This document shows, piece after piece, positions 47,498-57,043 of a stretch of 64,000 nucleotides of DNA. Both the position numbers and the translations under genes were made by a program. Below the pieces are notes generated by a model. That model was not told the DNA's origin, did no database searches, and saw nothing but the letters and a program-made list of their open reading frames with translations. The stretch is from Roseivirga ehrenbergii (GTDB lineage Bacteria > Bacteroidota > Bacteroidia > Cytophagales > Cyclobacteriaceae): NCBI RefSeq assembly GCF_001593005.1, contig NZ_LQZQ01000045.1, positions 806,001 to 870,000 of the forward strand, given 5' to 3'. How positions within the stretch are numbered: the first letter of the stretch is position 1; each line of letters opens with the position of its first letter.

Positions 47498-48685
47498 TTG
47501 ACTTTAAGCGTTCCCAAAAGGGTATTACCCACCATTGTGTTTGCTCAATTTGCGGGAACCTCTCTTTGGTTTGCAGGAAATGCCATTCTAAAAGAACTTC
47601 AATCAGAATGGGTTTTGCCTGAAGATGCCTTGGCCGCTGTCACTTCATCGGTGCAATTAGGCTTCATCTTCGGTACTTTTATTTTCGCTCTGCTCTCGAT
47701 TGCCGACAGATTTAAACCCTCAAGGGTTTTTCTGCTCTGCGCACTCACTGGCAGCGCCTTGAATGTCTCATTAATTATCTTACCCCCTAGCTACTTTGTA
47801 TTGCTTTCTGCACGCTTTTTAACAGGGATTTTCATTGCTGGAATTTACCCTGTCGGAATGAAAATAGCCTCTGATTGGTTTGAAGGTAAACTAGGTAAAG
47901 CATTAGGCTATTTAGTGGGCGCTTTGGTTTTAGGTTCTGCTTTCCCTCATTTATTGAACTATACCGGCAGCAGCCTTTCTTGGAAATTCGTTTTAATTGG
48001 CACTTCCGCTTTGGCCGTTATAGGTGGTTTAGCCATGCTATTCTTTGTGGGAGAAGGCCCACACCGCAGAAAGGGTTCTAAATTCAACCCCGCTAAGATT
48101 TTTGAAGTGTTTAAAGTTAAAGAGTTCAGGTCTGCGGCTTTTGGCTATTTTGGACATATGTGGGAATTATACACCTTTTGGGCTTTTCTGCCTGTGATGC
48201 TGGTGTATTATAATGAAACGCAAGGAACATCCCTTCCCCCAAGCCTTTTCACCTTTATTATCATGGCGATTGGTGCTATTGGTTGTGTTTTGGGGGGCTT
48301 TATTTCAGTAAAAAAAGGCAGTGCAAAAGTGGCTTATTCCTTCCTGATGATTTCTGGAATACTCTGTTTGGTTTCGCCTCTTATTTTCAATTTAAACGAA
48401 ACATTTTTCATTGCCACGCTCCTAGTTTGGGGCTTTGCTGTCATTGGCGATTCAGCTCAATTTTCTTCATTAACTGCAAAAACAGCACCCAAAGAATCGG
48501 TTGGTACGGCCATTACAATTGTAGTGAGTATCGGCTTTTTATTGACCATTCCAAGCATTCAGCTTTTAGGATACTTGGCCACGGTAATCGATACCAAATG
48601 GCTAATGTTTAGCTTGTTTATAGGACCTTTATTTGGTTTAGTGCATACCAAAAAGTTGATCAAGGAAAATATTACGAAAGCTTAA
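47498..48685 (+). CDS. Major facilitator superfamily transporter
   Basis: 395 residues with about 12 predicted transmembrane helices, complete MFS length. The TTG start at 47498 is accepted because no ATG precedes the first helix (VLPTIVFAQFAGTSLWFAG). The loop 2-3 region DRFKPSRVFL and helix 4 ARFLTGIFIAGIYPVGMKIASDW follow the MFS pattern. The substrate cannot be predicted. The following SRPBCC gene is 43 bp away on the same strand. Confidence 0.87.
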   Translation: MTLSVPKRVLPTIVFAQFAGTSLWFAGNAILKELQSEWVLPEDALAAVTSSVQLGFIFGTFIFALLSIADRFKPSRVFLLCALTGSALNVSLIILPPSYFVLLSARFLTGIFIAGIYPVGMKIASDWFEGKLGKALGYLVGALVLGSAFPHLLNYTGSSLSWKFVLIGTSALAVIGGLAMLFFVGEGPHRRKGSKFNPAKIFEVFKVKEFRSAAFGYFGHMWELYTFWAFLPVMLVYYNETQGTSLPPSLFTFIIMAIGAIGCVLGGFISVKKGSAKVAYSFLMISGILCLVSPLIFNLNETFFIATLLVWGFAVIGDSAQFSSLTAKTAPKESVGTAITIVVSIGFLLTIPSIQLLGYLATVIDTKWLMFSLFIGPLFGLVHTKKLIKENITKA

Positions 48686-48728
48686 AACACTTGGCTAACA
48701 AAAACAGTTGATAACCAAATTTGAAACA

Positions 48729-49232
48729 ATGGTATCACTGAAAAGTCATTCTGGTATTTACACCCTCAAAACTGTACAAGAGCTTCCAATAGACATTAAA
48801 ACAGCTTGGGCTTTCTTTTCTTCCCCTAAGAATTTAGAGAAAATAACACCAAAGTATATGGGTTTTAAAATCACTTCTGAAGAAGCCAAAACCATGTATG
48901 CAGGCCAAATCATCACCTATAAGGTTTCGCCCTTCCCCGGTATTAAATCTAACTGGGTAACGGAAATAACTCATGTAGATCACCTCAATTCATTCGTAGA
49001 TGAGCAGCGGTTTGGCCCTTATGCCATGTGGCACCACGAACACATTTTCGAAACTTCTTTGGCTGGAGTTAGAATGATAGACAAGGTATCATATAAACTT
49101 CCTTTTGGCATTTTAGGACGTATGATTCACCCAATTTTAGTAAGAGGAAAGCTCTTGCAGATTTTCACTCACCGTTACAAAGTGTTAGAAGAGATGTTTC
49201 CAGCTAAACTGAAAAATCCTTCTAAAAGGTGA
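48729..49232 (+). CDS. SRPBCC-family ligand-binding protein
   Basis: 167 residues from the ATG at 48729 (an in-frame TTG at 48708 is the alternative). Helix-grip fold markers: LPIDIKTAWAFFSSPKNLEKITP at the N-terminus, ITHVDHLNSFVDEQRFGPY in the middle and a C-terminal helix ending FTHRYKVLEEMF. Proteins of this type bind hydrophobic ligands or act on lipids and pigments; they are commonly found beside light-response genes, but none is seen here. Possibly cotranscribed with the MFS gene. Confidence 0.85.
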   Translation: MVSLKSHSGIYTLKTVQELPIDIKTAWAFFSSPKNLEKITPKYMGFKITSEEAKTMYAGQIITYKVSPFPGIKSNWVTEITHVDHLNSFVDEQRFGPYAMWHHEHIFETSLAGVRMIDKVSYKLPFGILGRMIHPILVRGKLLQIFTHRYKVLEEMFPAKLKNPSKR

Positions 49233-49329
49233 TGCAATTATATCAGCTGTGTTAAATCACTTTATTTAAAATCAGAATGAAAAACGTTGGAAGGTTCTAC
49301 CTACTCAAAAGGTCAAGCCTAAGTAAGAT

Positions 49330-49917
49330 TTACTGCCCTTTTGATGGCATGGTATACCCTTCTGCTTCAATTTGAGCGGCCGTCATTTGTATAACACTGA
49401 CATCTAACTTAATAGGAACCAAAGGCGCATTGGTTGAATCCTTTTCTACCTTAACTATTTGATCAACCACATCCATTCCTTTAAACACCTGTCCATAAAT
49501 CGTGTAATCCCCATCTAAACGCGGTAAACCCTTTTTATTCTGTACAATATAGAATTGACAGGCAGCCGAAACTTTATCTGGGTTATCATCTCGCCCAGCA
49601 CCAAAAGCTCCATACACATGCTTAGCAATAGGGTCAAATTCGGGCTCTAATAGATGAGTAGAATAGGCAAAACCTTCGGGGGTATCTGGGCAACCGCCTT
49701 GGGCTACAAAATTTTCAATCACTCGGTTAAACGTATAATCGTTCCAATATCCTTCTTCGGCCAATTCAATAAAGGCCTCTTTATGTTTTGGAGTTTCATC
49801 ATAAAGCCAAATCAGAATTTCTCCTTTATCGGTTTTAATTTGCCCCACAGGGTAAGTTGTTTCTGGTGTGCAACTTGAAATCAGGCCAATAACAAGTAAC
49901 AGAAATAGGTTCTTCAT
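49330..49917 (-). CDS. Cyclophilin-type peptidyl-prolyl isomerase lipoprotein
   Basis: 195 residues from the ATG at 49917, which directly precedes the signal sequence KNLFLLLVIGLISSC with a lipobox Cys; an upstream in-frame ATG at 49962 is less likely. The cyclophilin domain shows YTFNRVIENFVAQGG, FGAGRDDNPDKVSAACQFYI and YTIYGQVFKGMDVVDQI. The loop catalytic residues are partly non-standard (N-R-V-I-E-N-F instead of F-H-R-V-I), so activity may be reduced. Envelope-anchored folding catalyst. Confidence 0.88.
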   Translation of the reverse strand: MKNLFLLLVIGLISSCTPETTYPVGQIKTDKGEILIWLYDETPKHKEAFIELAEEGYWNDYTFNRVIENFVAQGGCPDTPEGFAYSTHLLEPEFDPIAKHVYGAFGAGRDDNPDKVSAACQFYIVQNKKGLPRLDGDYTIYGQVFKGMDVVDQIVKVEKDSTNAPLVPIKLDVSVIQMTAAQIEAEGYTMPSKGQ

Positions 49918-50066
49918 ACTCTCTTTTTTTCTTGAAAGTAGAAAAAATGAACGTGTGATCATAATAGAATAATGGCAGTAATCTCATCAAACAGGTCTGA
50001 CAATTTTTCGAATATTTTTCGTAGTTTGTAAAGACCAACTGTCAACCATATTTAACTTTCTGAACC

Positions 50067-50900
50067 ATGATTATCAATAAATTCCCTGGAACGCACATCA
50101 CGGCAGAATTACTCAACCCAAAGCACTCCAATTTTTGTGAAGTGTTTTATGAAAGCCCACCGCTTCAACCAGAAGTAGTAATGGGCTCAGTAAACGCTGG
50201 AACTTCTTATACAGGTTCTTTATTCGAAATGGGACAGGAAGGTATGACAGGAGCTTTTTATGGCATTCTCAGTGTTCAACAAAATTTTGTAGGAAAGCAC
50301 CCTTATCAGAAAATTCACAAAACATTACATCGCCTAGCAGAAAACAAAGAAACAGCCTATATCGATAATTTTGACAGTGATTTTGGAGTACAGTTTGCGC
50401 TTGTTCAAAAGCCTCCGGTAGACACGGCTTGTATTGATTTTGACGGAACTGTGTTCGTTGATATTTTCAAAGATCATCTGCGCCCTTATCAAATAGATGC
50501 CAATTATGCCATGATTTATGTAGTGCCTCCCTTGGCCGATTTGTACAGCACCCCAAACGATTTTTTGAATGCTATTGAAGATACTGCCGAAAACATTATC
50601 AGGGCTGTAATGTACTACAACAAAAATTTCACCTTAGAGAAAAGTCCTAACAGCCTAAACCTAAAACCCATCAATACCATTCGGGTGTGTTTATTCAGCG
50701 CTGGTTATTTCAACACTTTCCAGATGTCGCACGACCAAATTGCATCATACATTTATCACGGAATTGCCAGTCAATTGCATAGCGCAGAAACTTATATCAC
50801 CAACGTTCAGTTTGAAAACAATTATCACGAGGTAATGGCTACCGGTTTGAAATCAGAAACTCAAGACTTCAATATTTTAAGAAAATTGATGGCAGAATAA
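50067..50900 (+). CDS. Conserved-looking protein of unknown function, weak macro-domain resemblance
   Basis: 277 residues, no signal peptide and no membrane segment. I do not recognise a family with confidence. The block VMGSVNAGTSYTGS followed by a Gly-rich loop, and the later NTIRVCLFSAGYF followed by a long helix, recall in order and spacing the V-N-A-A-N and I-S-T-G motifs of ADP-ribose-binding macro domains, but the key Asp/Asn and the Gly loop are not convincing. The stop lies 1 bp from the stop of the convergent DEAD-box helicase gene. The frame is long, ordered and codon-like, so the gene itself is probably real. Confidence 0.7.
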   Translation: MIINKFPGTHITAELLNPKHSNFCEVFYESPPLQPEVVMGSVNAGTSYTGSLFEMGQEGMTGAFYGILSVQQNFVGKHPYQKIHKTLHRLAENKETAYIDNFDSDFGVQFALVQKPPVDTACIDFDGTVFVDIFKDHLRPYQIDANYAMIYVVPPLADLYSTPNDFLNAIEDTAENIIRAVMYYNKNFTLEKSPNSLNLKPINTIRVCLFSAGYFNTFQMSHDQIASYIYHGIASQLHSAETYITNVQFENNYHEVMATGLKSETQDFNILRKLMAE

Positions 50901-50901
50901 A

Positions 50902-52014
50902 CTAGCTCAATACCTTAATTTTAATTTTCAACTCCTTTTCAATTTCGAAAATCTTAGATTTTTCTTTTTCAGAAATGAATAAGATCGAAGTTCCTTTCAA
51001 TCCTGCACGCCCCGTTCTGCCACTACGGTGAGTGTAATACTCAATTTGCTGCGGAAGTTGATAGTGCAATACAAAGCTTAAACCTTTTACATCGATACCA
51101 CGGGCTGCAATATCGGTAGCTACCAAAAGGTCGATTTTCTCGCTCTTAAACATACGCATTACCTTATCGCGGTCGCGTTGACCCATATCGCCTTCAATTA
51201 CATCTACAGCAATATTCTTGGCTAAAAGCTGCTTGGTGAGAATTCTTGCAGCGTTTTTAGTTTGGCAGAAAATCATTCCGCGCTCGTCTTTATGATACGA
51301 CAAGAAATGATTGATTTCCTGTACCTTATCTTTTGATTGGCAAACTACATATTCGTGGCTAATATTGGCATTTACACCCGCACTTCTACCTACTTCTATT
51401 TTCTGAGCATTATTTCTTAAGAATTTCAAAATGATCTCTCTGATGCCATCAGGCATGGTAGCCGAAAACAACCAAATGGTACGTTCGGCAGGAACAAAGT
51501 CCAGAATACTGTGCATATCCTGCTTAAATCCCATACTCAACATTTCGTCCGCCTCATCTAAAACCACATACTTCACTTGAGAGATATCAATCACTTCTCT
51601 TTTGATCAAATCCATTAAGCGACCAGGAGTAGCCACTACAATATGAGTTGGCCTTTGTAGGCGCTGAATTTGAACTTGCATATCGGCACCACCATATACC
51701 GCTTCGATAAAAATCTTGTCAGTATACTTGGTGAATTTAAATAGCTGCTTCGCGATTTGTTGACATAATTCACGTGTTGGTGCTAAAATCAAACCTTGAA
51801 TGGACTCTTTCTTTGCATCAATTTTCTGAAGCAAAGGCAAGCCAAAAGCTGCGGTTTTGCCCGTTCCCGTTTGTGCCTGACCAATAAAATCGGTGTTTTG
51901 TTGAAGGAGAATTGGGATGGAAAGCGATTGAACCTCAGAAGGTTCTAGAATATTCATTTCGCTTAAGCCTTTGATTAAATCTTTGGATATGCCGAGTTCG
52001 GAAAATGTAGTCAC
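50902..52014 (-). CDS. DEAD-box RNA helicase (RhlE/DeaD-like core)
   Basis: 370 residues from a GTG at 52014; a TTG nine codons upstream (52041) is the other option. All helicase motifs are present in order: Q motif FSELGISKDLIKGL, Walker A AQTGTGKTAAFGLP, PTRELC, TPGRLMD, DEAD in VLDEADEML, SAT, ATDIAARGIDV and the arginine-rich HRSGRTGRAG. It ends soon after the helicase core, lacking the basic C-terminal tail common in RhlE. Probable role in ribosome assembly or RNA turnover. Confidence 0.93.
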   Translation of the reverse strand: MTTFSELGISKDLIKGLSEMNILEPSEVQSLSIPILLQQNTDFIGQAQTGTGKTAAFGLPLLQKIDAKKESIQGLILAPTRELCQQIAKQLFKFTKYTDKIFIEAVYGGADMQVQIQRLQRPTHIVVATPGRLMDLIKREVIDISQVKYVVLDEADEMLSMGFKQDMHSILDFVPAERTIWLFSATMPDGIREIILKFLRNNAQKIEVGRSAGVNANISHEYVVCQSKDKVQEINHFLSYHKDERGMIFCQTKNAARILTKQLLAKNIAVDVIEGDMGQRDRDKVMRMFKSEKIDLLVATDIAARGIDVKGLSFVLHYQLPQQIEYYTHRSGRTGRAGLKGTSILFISEKEKSKIFEIEKELKIKIKVLS

Positions 52015-52116
52015 TGTGTCTTTTATTTTTTGCAACTGCAAAGGTAGAACGAATACTTCGCATTAAAGCATTGGATTCTTCTTTCAACCTGACTTATTTG
52101 CATCAAAATAAGGAAC

Positions 52117-52644
52117 ATGGAAGTTAAAATAGGAATAATTACAGTATCAGATCGAGCCAGTAAAGGAACCTACGAAGATCTTTCTGGCCCTGCCATTATC
52201 GACACTCTTAACGAATACCTCCTTTCTACATGGGAACCCGTGTATCATGTGATTCCAGATGAACAACATTTAATAGAGAGTACAATTAAACAAATGGCAG
52301 ATAAAGAACGCTGTTGTTTAATCGTTACCACAGGCGGAACAGGGCCTGCTCCTCGCGATGTAACCCCAGAGGCCACCGAGTCCGTCTGCCATAAAATGCT
52401 GCCAGGTTTTGGCGAACTAATGCGCCAAGAAAGTTTGAAATACGTACCTACCGCCATTTTATCACGACAAACAGCAGGAATTAGGGGAAAGTCACTCATA
52501 GTGAATTTACCAGGGAAACCTAAGTCGATAAGAGAATGCCTCGATGTCGTATTCCCTGCTATCCCCTACTGTATCGATTTGATTGGCGGGCCGTTTATTG
52601 AAACCAAGCCCGAAGTAATGCAGGTTTTCAGGCCAAAACAGTAG
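52117..52644 (+). CDS. mog: Molybdopterin adenylyltransferase (Mog/MoaB family)
   Basis: 175 residues. Adenylates molybdopterin before molybdenum insertion. VSDRASKGTYEDLSGPAI near the N-terminus, the binding loop TTGGTGPAPRDVTPEAT and VNLPGKPKSIRECLD near the C-terminus are diagnostic. No other molybdenum cofactor gene lies in the window. Mog and MoaB are hard to separate by eye; the PAPRDVTPEAT motif favours Mog-type activity. Confidence 0.9.
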   Translation: MEVKIGIITVSDRASKGTYEDLSGPAIIDTLNEYLLSTWEPVYHVIPDEQHLIESTIKQMADKERCCLIVTTGGTGPAPRDVTPEATESVCHKMLPGFGELMRQESLKYVPTAILSRQTAGIRGKSLIVNLPGKPKSIRECLDVVFPAIPYCIDLIGGPFIETKPEVMQVFRPKQ

Positions 52645-52758
52645 TTGGAAAGGAATAGTAAACGTGTTTTGAACTACCTAAGGCAATGCCGTGTTTAAGG
52701 GCTGCATTGTGCATTAATCATTTTTGAAATCACGTTTCAAAAGCCAGTCAATTAATTG

Positions 52759-52766
52759 TACTTTTG
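52759..52766 (+). promoter_or_regulatory. -7 box (TACTTTTG) of the folE-cysS-dcd operon
   Basis: Full match to TAnnTTTG, about 57 bp before the folE ATG. Confidence 0.45.
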
Positions 52767-52823
52767 CACAACTTTTCTGCTTATGGGCAGTATAAACGAT
52801 TCATTGTTTTAGGTAACCAATAA

Positions 52824-53516
52824 ATGAAAAACAAAAACGGTAAAAGTTCAGAGGATTTGTTGAAGCAAATTGAAGAGATGGGTGACGATCACGTGATGTC
52901 CTCTATTGAAACACCGATGCGCGAAGGTGCTTTTGACTTATCAGACGAAGAGAAAATCGCTATTATTCAAGGCCACTTCGAAAAAATCATGCACACTTTA
53001 GGTTTAGACCTAACCGATGATAGTTTAAGTGGAACGCCAAAGCGAGTGGCCAAGCTTTATGTAAAGGAGCTTTTTAAAGGCTTAAAACCTGAGAATAAGC
53101 CATCGCTTTCTACTTTTCAGAACAAGTATGAATACAGTGAAATGCTCGTTGAAAAGAACATTACACTATACTCAAACTGTGAGCATCACTTCCTACCTAT
53201 TGTGGGTAAAGCCCATGTGGCGTACATTCCAAACGGAAACGTAATAGGCCTTTCTAAAATCAATAGAATTGTAGATTATTACTCAAGAAGACCTCAAGTA
53301 CAAGAGCGTTTGGCTTTGCAAATTCTCGATGAAATGAAACGTGCTTTAAATACTGAAGATGTAGCGGTATATATTGATGCTGAACACATGTGTGTAAGCT
53401 CCAGAGGTGTATCAGACCAATCTTCATCTACGGTTACGGTAGAATACAGCGGTAAATTCAAAGAAGAAGAAACCAAAAGAGAATTTTTAACTTACGTGAA
53501 CGACAAGCTTAAATGA
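52824..53516 (+). CDS. folE: GTP cyclohydrolase I
   Basis: 230 residues. Converts GTP to dihydroneopterin triphosphate, first step of tetrahydrofolate synthesis. Zinc-site residues lie in SNCEHHFLPIVGKAHVAYIP (Cys and His) and MCVSSRGV (second Cys); GTPKRVAKLYVKELF and GLSKINRIVDYYSRRPQVQE are typical substrate-pocket blocks. Its stop overlaps the cysS start by 4 bp (ATGA), so the two are coupled. Confidence 0.97.
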   Translation: MKNKNGKSSEDLLKQIEEMGDDHVMSSIETPMREGAFDLSDEEKIAIIQGHFEKIMHTLGLDLTDDSLSGTPKRVAKLYVKELFKGLKPENKPSLSTFQNKYEYSEMLVEKNITLYSNCEHHFLPIVGKAHVAYIPNGNVIGLSKINRIVDYYSRRPQVQERLALQILDEMKRALNTEDVAVYIDAEHMCVSSRGVSDQSSSTVTVEYSGKFKEEETKREFLTYVNDKLK

Positions 53517-55024
53517 GCCTGATTGAACAATATCCAATTTCAGTATACAACTCTCTCACAAAACAAAAAGAGGCTTTCAAGCCACTAGTAGAAGGCCGAG
53601 TGGGCATGTATGTGTGTGGACCCACCGTGTATAGCGATGTCCATTTGGGTAATGTTCGCACCTTTCTTTCTTTCGATATTGTTTTTAGGTACCTCAAGTT
53701 TTTGGGCTACAAAGTGCGTTATGTGCGTAACATCACCGATGTGGGTCACCTTGTAGGCGATGCCGATGAAGGAGAAGATAAAATTGCTAAGAAAGCTCGT
53801 TTAGAAGAAATCGAACCTATGGAAGTGGTGCAGAAATACACCAATGGCTTCCATGATGTAATGCAAATTTTCAATATTCAAGCGCCTTCTATTGAACCTA
53901 CGGCCACCGGCCATTTAATAGAGCAAATTGAATTTATTAAGAAGATCATTGAAAATGGGTTTGCCTATGAAAAAGATGGCTCAGTCTACTTCAATGTAAG
54001 AAAATACAACAAAGCACACGAATACGGAGAGCTTTCGGGCAGAAACGTAGACGATATGCTTTCGAATACTCGTGCTTTGGCTGGCCAAGACCAAAAAGCT
54101 GATCCATTGGATTTCGCTTTATGGAAAAAAGCCGAAGCAGGACACTTAATGCACTGGCCATCGCCTTGGAGCGAAGGTTTTCCAGGTTGGCATTTGGAAT
54201 GCTCTGCCATGAGCACAAAATACTTGGGTCAGTCTTTCGATATTCACGGAGGAGGAATGGATTTAAAATTCCCTCACCACGAAGCTGAGATTGCCCAAAA
54301 CAAAGGTTGTCACCATACTGGAGGCGCCAATTATTGGATTCATGCCAACATGCTTACCGTAAACGGTCGCAAAATGGCAAAAAGTGAAGGCAATGGTTTT
54401 ACGCCAGAAGAACTGATTACAGGAAATCATAAGCTTTTGGAGCGTGGTTATAGCCCAATGACGGTGCGTTTCTTTATGCTTCAAAGTCATTATGCCAGCA
54501 CGCTAGACTTCAGTAACGAAGCCTTGCAAGCAGCAGAAAAAGGCTTTAAGCGTTTAATGGCCAGCGTTCAATTGATCGATAAATTGCCAGCTGCTGGAAC
54601 TGGAAAGGTTTCTAAAGAGAAATCTGAAGAGCTGAAAGGTTTTATCGACCAAGCCATGCAAAACTTGAGCGATGACTTCAATACAGCAAAAGCGATTGCT
54701 TCTTTGTTTGATGTAAGTTCTAAAGTTAACACCTACTACCAGAACCCTTCGGAACTGGCGGAAATTGATGCGGAAGCTTTTGACTTTGTGACAACTAAAT
54801 TCAAGGCCATTATTAACGATGTGCTAGGCCTAGTTTCCGAAACCGAAAATGCAGCCCAAAATAATGTTTTAGAGGGTGCAATGGAGGTTTTGATCAACCT
54901 AAGAAAAGAAGCTAAGTTTTCTAAAAACTATGCGCTTTCAGATAAAATTAGGGATGATCTCAAAAATGTAGGCATTCAATTAAAAGACGAAAAAGGAGGC
55001 GAAACCTCTTTTACCATAGACTAA
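53513..55024 (+). CDS. cysS: Cysteinyl-tRNA synthetase
   Basis: 503 residues, full length. Class I synthetase charging tRNA-Cys. HIGH equivalent in CGPTVYSDVHLGN; the zinc ligands are the Cys of YVCGPT, the Cys of GWHLECSAMS and the His pair of FPHHEAEIAQ; the KMSKS loop reads KMAKSEGN. The start overlaps folE by 4 bp and the dcd gene follows 4 bp after the stop, giving a tight three-gene operon. Confidence 0.97.
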   Translation: MSLIEQYPISVYNSLTKQKEAFKPLVEGRVGMYVCGPTVYSDVHLGNVRTFLSFDIVFRYLKFLGYKVRYVRNITDVGHLVGDADEGEDKIAKKARLEEIEPMEVVQKYTNGFHDVMQIFNIQAPSIEPTATGHLIEQIEFIKKIIENGFAYEKDGSVYFNVRKYNKAHEYGELSGRNVDDMLSNTRALAGQDQKADPLDFALWKKAEAGHLMHWPSPWSEGFPGWHLECSAMSTKYLGQSFDIHGGGMDLKFPHHEAEIAQNKGCHHTGGANYWIHANMLTVNGRKMAKSEGNGFTPEELITGNHKLLERGYSPMTVRFFMLQSHYASTLDFSNEALQAAEKGFKRLMASVQLIDKLPAAGTGKVSKEKSEELKGFIDQAMQNLSDDFNTAKAIASLFDVSSKVNTYYQNPSELAEIDAEAFDFVTTKFKAIINDVLGLVSETENAAQNNVLEGAMEVLINLRKEAKFSKNYALSDKIRDDLKNVGIQLKDEKGGETSFTID

Positions 55025-55028
55025 TCAT

Positions 55029-55556
55029 ATGATTCTTTCAGGAAGGGAAATTCAAAGAGAAATGGGCAAAGGCATCAATATAGAGCCTTTTAATCCATCT
55101 CAGCTTAACCCAAATAGCTATAACCTAAAGTTACATCACGAGCTGCTTACGTATTCCAACAACGAGTTGGACATGAAGCAACCCAACCCAACTGAAAAAC
55201 TGATTATTCCTGAAGAAGGATTGCTTTTAGAAACCAACAAGCTTTACTTGGGCCGTACTGTGGAGCACACTGAAACTTCTAAGTTTGTGCCTATGCTGGA
55301 AGGTCGTTCTTCTATTGGGCGCTTAGGTTTGTTTATACATGTTACTGCTGGATTTGGCGATGTGGGTTTCAATGGTTTTTGGACCTTAGAAATATTCTGT
55401 GTGCAGCCCATCAGAATTTACGCTGGGGTAGAAATTTGTCAGATTTTCTATCATACCATTGAAGGCGATTACGACATGTATAAAGAAGGCAAATACCAGA
55501 ACAACCAAGGCATTCAGCCGAGTTTACTTTATAAGGATTTCGAAAGAAAAGCTTAA
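55029..55556 (+). CDS. dcd: dCTP deaminase
   Basis: 175 residues. Converts dCTP to dUTP for thymidylate synthesis. The trimeric dUTPase-like fold is indicated by LNPNSYNLKLH, the strongly conserved EGRSSIGRLGLFIHVTAGFG (with the catalytic Glu further on, in the FWTLEIF strand) and IYAGVEICQIFYH. Last gene of the folE-cysS-dcd operon. A dual dCTP deaminase/dUTPase activity is possible but not decided by the sequence. Confidence 0.92.
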   Translation: MILSGREIQREMGKGINIEPFNPSQLNPNSYNLKLHHELLTYSNNELDMKQPNPTEKLIIPEEGLLLETNKLYLGRTVEHTETSKFVPMLEGRSSIGRLGLFIHVTAGFGDVGFNGFWTLEIFCVQPIRIYAGVEICQIFYHTIEGDYDMYKEGKYQNNQGIQPSLLYKDFERKA

Positions 55557-55651
55557 TATTTTTTATTAATCTTGATTATCCCAATCCCTAATTTAAATAG
55601 CGAGGCATAAAAAAGTAAATATATAGGTTACATTAAGTCCGTTTCAGTCCT

Positions 55652-56386
55652 ATGTTTAGACATCAGGGTAAAAGAAGAACGTTTAAGAACAACTTACGAA
55701 TCGCTATCGTGCTTTCTTTTGTGGCTGGAATTGTAAACTTAGCTGGATTTTTGGCTATACATCAGCTTACCACCAACGTTACTGGACATTTCGCTTTGTT
55801 CATCAATGATATTTTAGAACTTGAATTCTCTAAAGGCTTAGCCTACTTTCTCTATATCCTTTCCTTTCTTATAGGGTCTTTCACCTCAAGCCTGCTTATT
55901 GAATGGACGATGCGGACTAAAAAACTCAATATTTTCATTTTACCCACATTACTTGAATCTGCCATTCTACTACTTGTTGTTATACTAACAGATTTAACTA
56001 CCCTTCAATCGCCAAACACAATTGCCTGCATGCTACTTTTTGCTATGGGCGTGCAAAACTCATTCGTGACTAAAATATCGAATGCCATAGTAAGAACAAC
56101 CCACCTCACAGGGCTTTTTACTGATTTAGGCATCGAACTGTCACAGCTATTTTTTCTTAAAAAAGAACCCAATAACAAAAGCATCATTTCAACTATTAAG
56201 TTGAGAATCTACATCATCACCTTTTTCTTTTTAGGGGGAATATTTGGAGGCTTTCTTTATATGAAAATCCAGTTGAATGTACTGATCATAGCGGCCTCAA
56301 TTCTATTAGCTGGCCTGATTTACGATGATATGAGACATAGATTTTTACTGGCCAAACGCAAGTACCGCCACAAAAAGATGGCCTGA
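55652..56386 (+). CDS. DUF1275 (YoaK-like) membrane protein
   Basis: 244 residues with about six predicted transmembrane helices. The N-terminal GIVNLAGFLAIHQLTTNVTGHF block, a GSFTSSLLIEW segment in helix 2-3 and FAMGVQNSFVTKISNAIVRTTHLTG match the DUF1275/YoaK family. The function of this family is unknown. The C-terminus is basic (KRKYRHKKMA). It lies about 95 bp after dcd and probably has its own promoter. Confidence 0.88.
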   Translation: MFRHQGKRRTFKNNLRIAIVLSFVAGIVNLAGFLAIHQLTTNVTGHFALFINDILELEFSKGLAYFLYILSFLIGSFTSSLLIEWTMRTKKLNIFILPTLLESAILLLVVILTDLTTLQSPNTIACMLLFAMGVQNSFVTKISNAIVRTTHLTGLFTDLGIELSQLFFLKKEPNNKSIISTIKLRIYIITFFFLGGIFGGFLYMKIQLNVLIIAASILLAGLIYDDMRHRFLLAKRKYRHKKMA

Positions 56387-56748
56387 TACATACATGCTTC
56401 TAATTCGCGTTAAGTGCACAACAAAATAGGTGCTCGGCAAAGGCTTGCTTGATGCTAGGCAGGCAAGCACCTTTACCGCAGTGGGCAATTGAGCGCCAGA
56501 GGGTAATCTAACAGCAAGATAAACCAAAAGCAAAATGACCCCAAGTTCCGTCTAACAAAACCACCTAAAGAGAAAATCTCAACAAAGTGTCAATCAATAT
56601 TAGTGACCTGCGGATTTAAGGTGCAATTGCGAACTAATTAGTTTTTAAGATTCCTTTTTTTTTAAAAATGTTATCCTTAAAATTCCAAGGCTAATTTTCT
56701 GTTCCTATCGAGTTATTTTTGCTTTAGAAATCAAACATATTAATCGAA
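56387..56748. other. 362-bp gap with imperfect inverted repeat
   Basis: No ORF is supported. AGGTGCT (56428-56434) and AGCACCT (56466-56472) enclose further partial pairing (GCTTGC/GCAAGC); this stretch is richer in G+C than its surroundings. TATTTTTG at 56714-56721 is a -7 match for the small gene at 56749. Confidence 0.45.
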
Positions 56749-56970
56749 ATGGAAGAAATGTCCGATAGGGAAATGCTAGAATTTGTTTATAGCTCACAGG
56801 TCGTACTGATGGGAATGATTCAAAGAATTGAAAATCACTTGAGCAAAGACGATGAAGAGGGGTATCGTAAATCCGATACTCGTTCTCATCTGGAGGTTCA
56901 TGATTATCTTAAAATCAAAGTAGATCAGGTACAAACAGAGCTAAATATTAGGGCAATTCAAGAAGGGTGA
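56749..56970 (+). CDS. Small acidic protein of unknown function
   Basis: 73 residues, no signal or membrane segment, mostly helical and charged (for example RIENHLSKDDEEGYRKSD). No family recognised. In favour of a real gene are the TAnnTTTG box about 28 bp upstream, a compact frame with ordinary codon use, and the absence of overlap with any other gene. It sits at the left flank of the toxin-antitoxin region but shows no resemblance to known antitoxins. Confidence 0.5.
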   Translation: MEEMSDREMLEFVYSSQVVLMGMIQRIENHLSKDDEEGYRKSDTRSHLEVHDYLKIKVDQVQTELNIRAIQEG

Positions 56971-57043
56971 GTAATTTGATATTTACTCATTTTCATTAGT
57001 CTTTGATTCCATGAAGGAAAATAATATCTCTTTAAGAGGGAAA

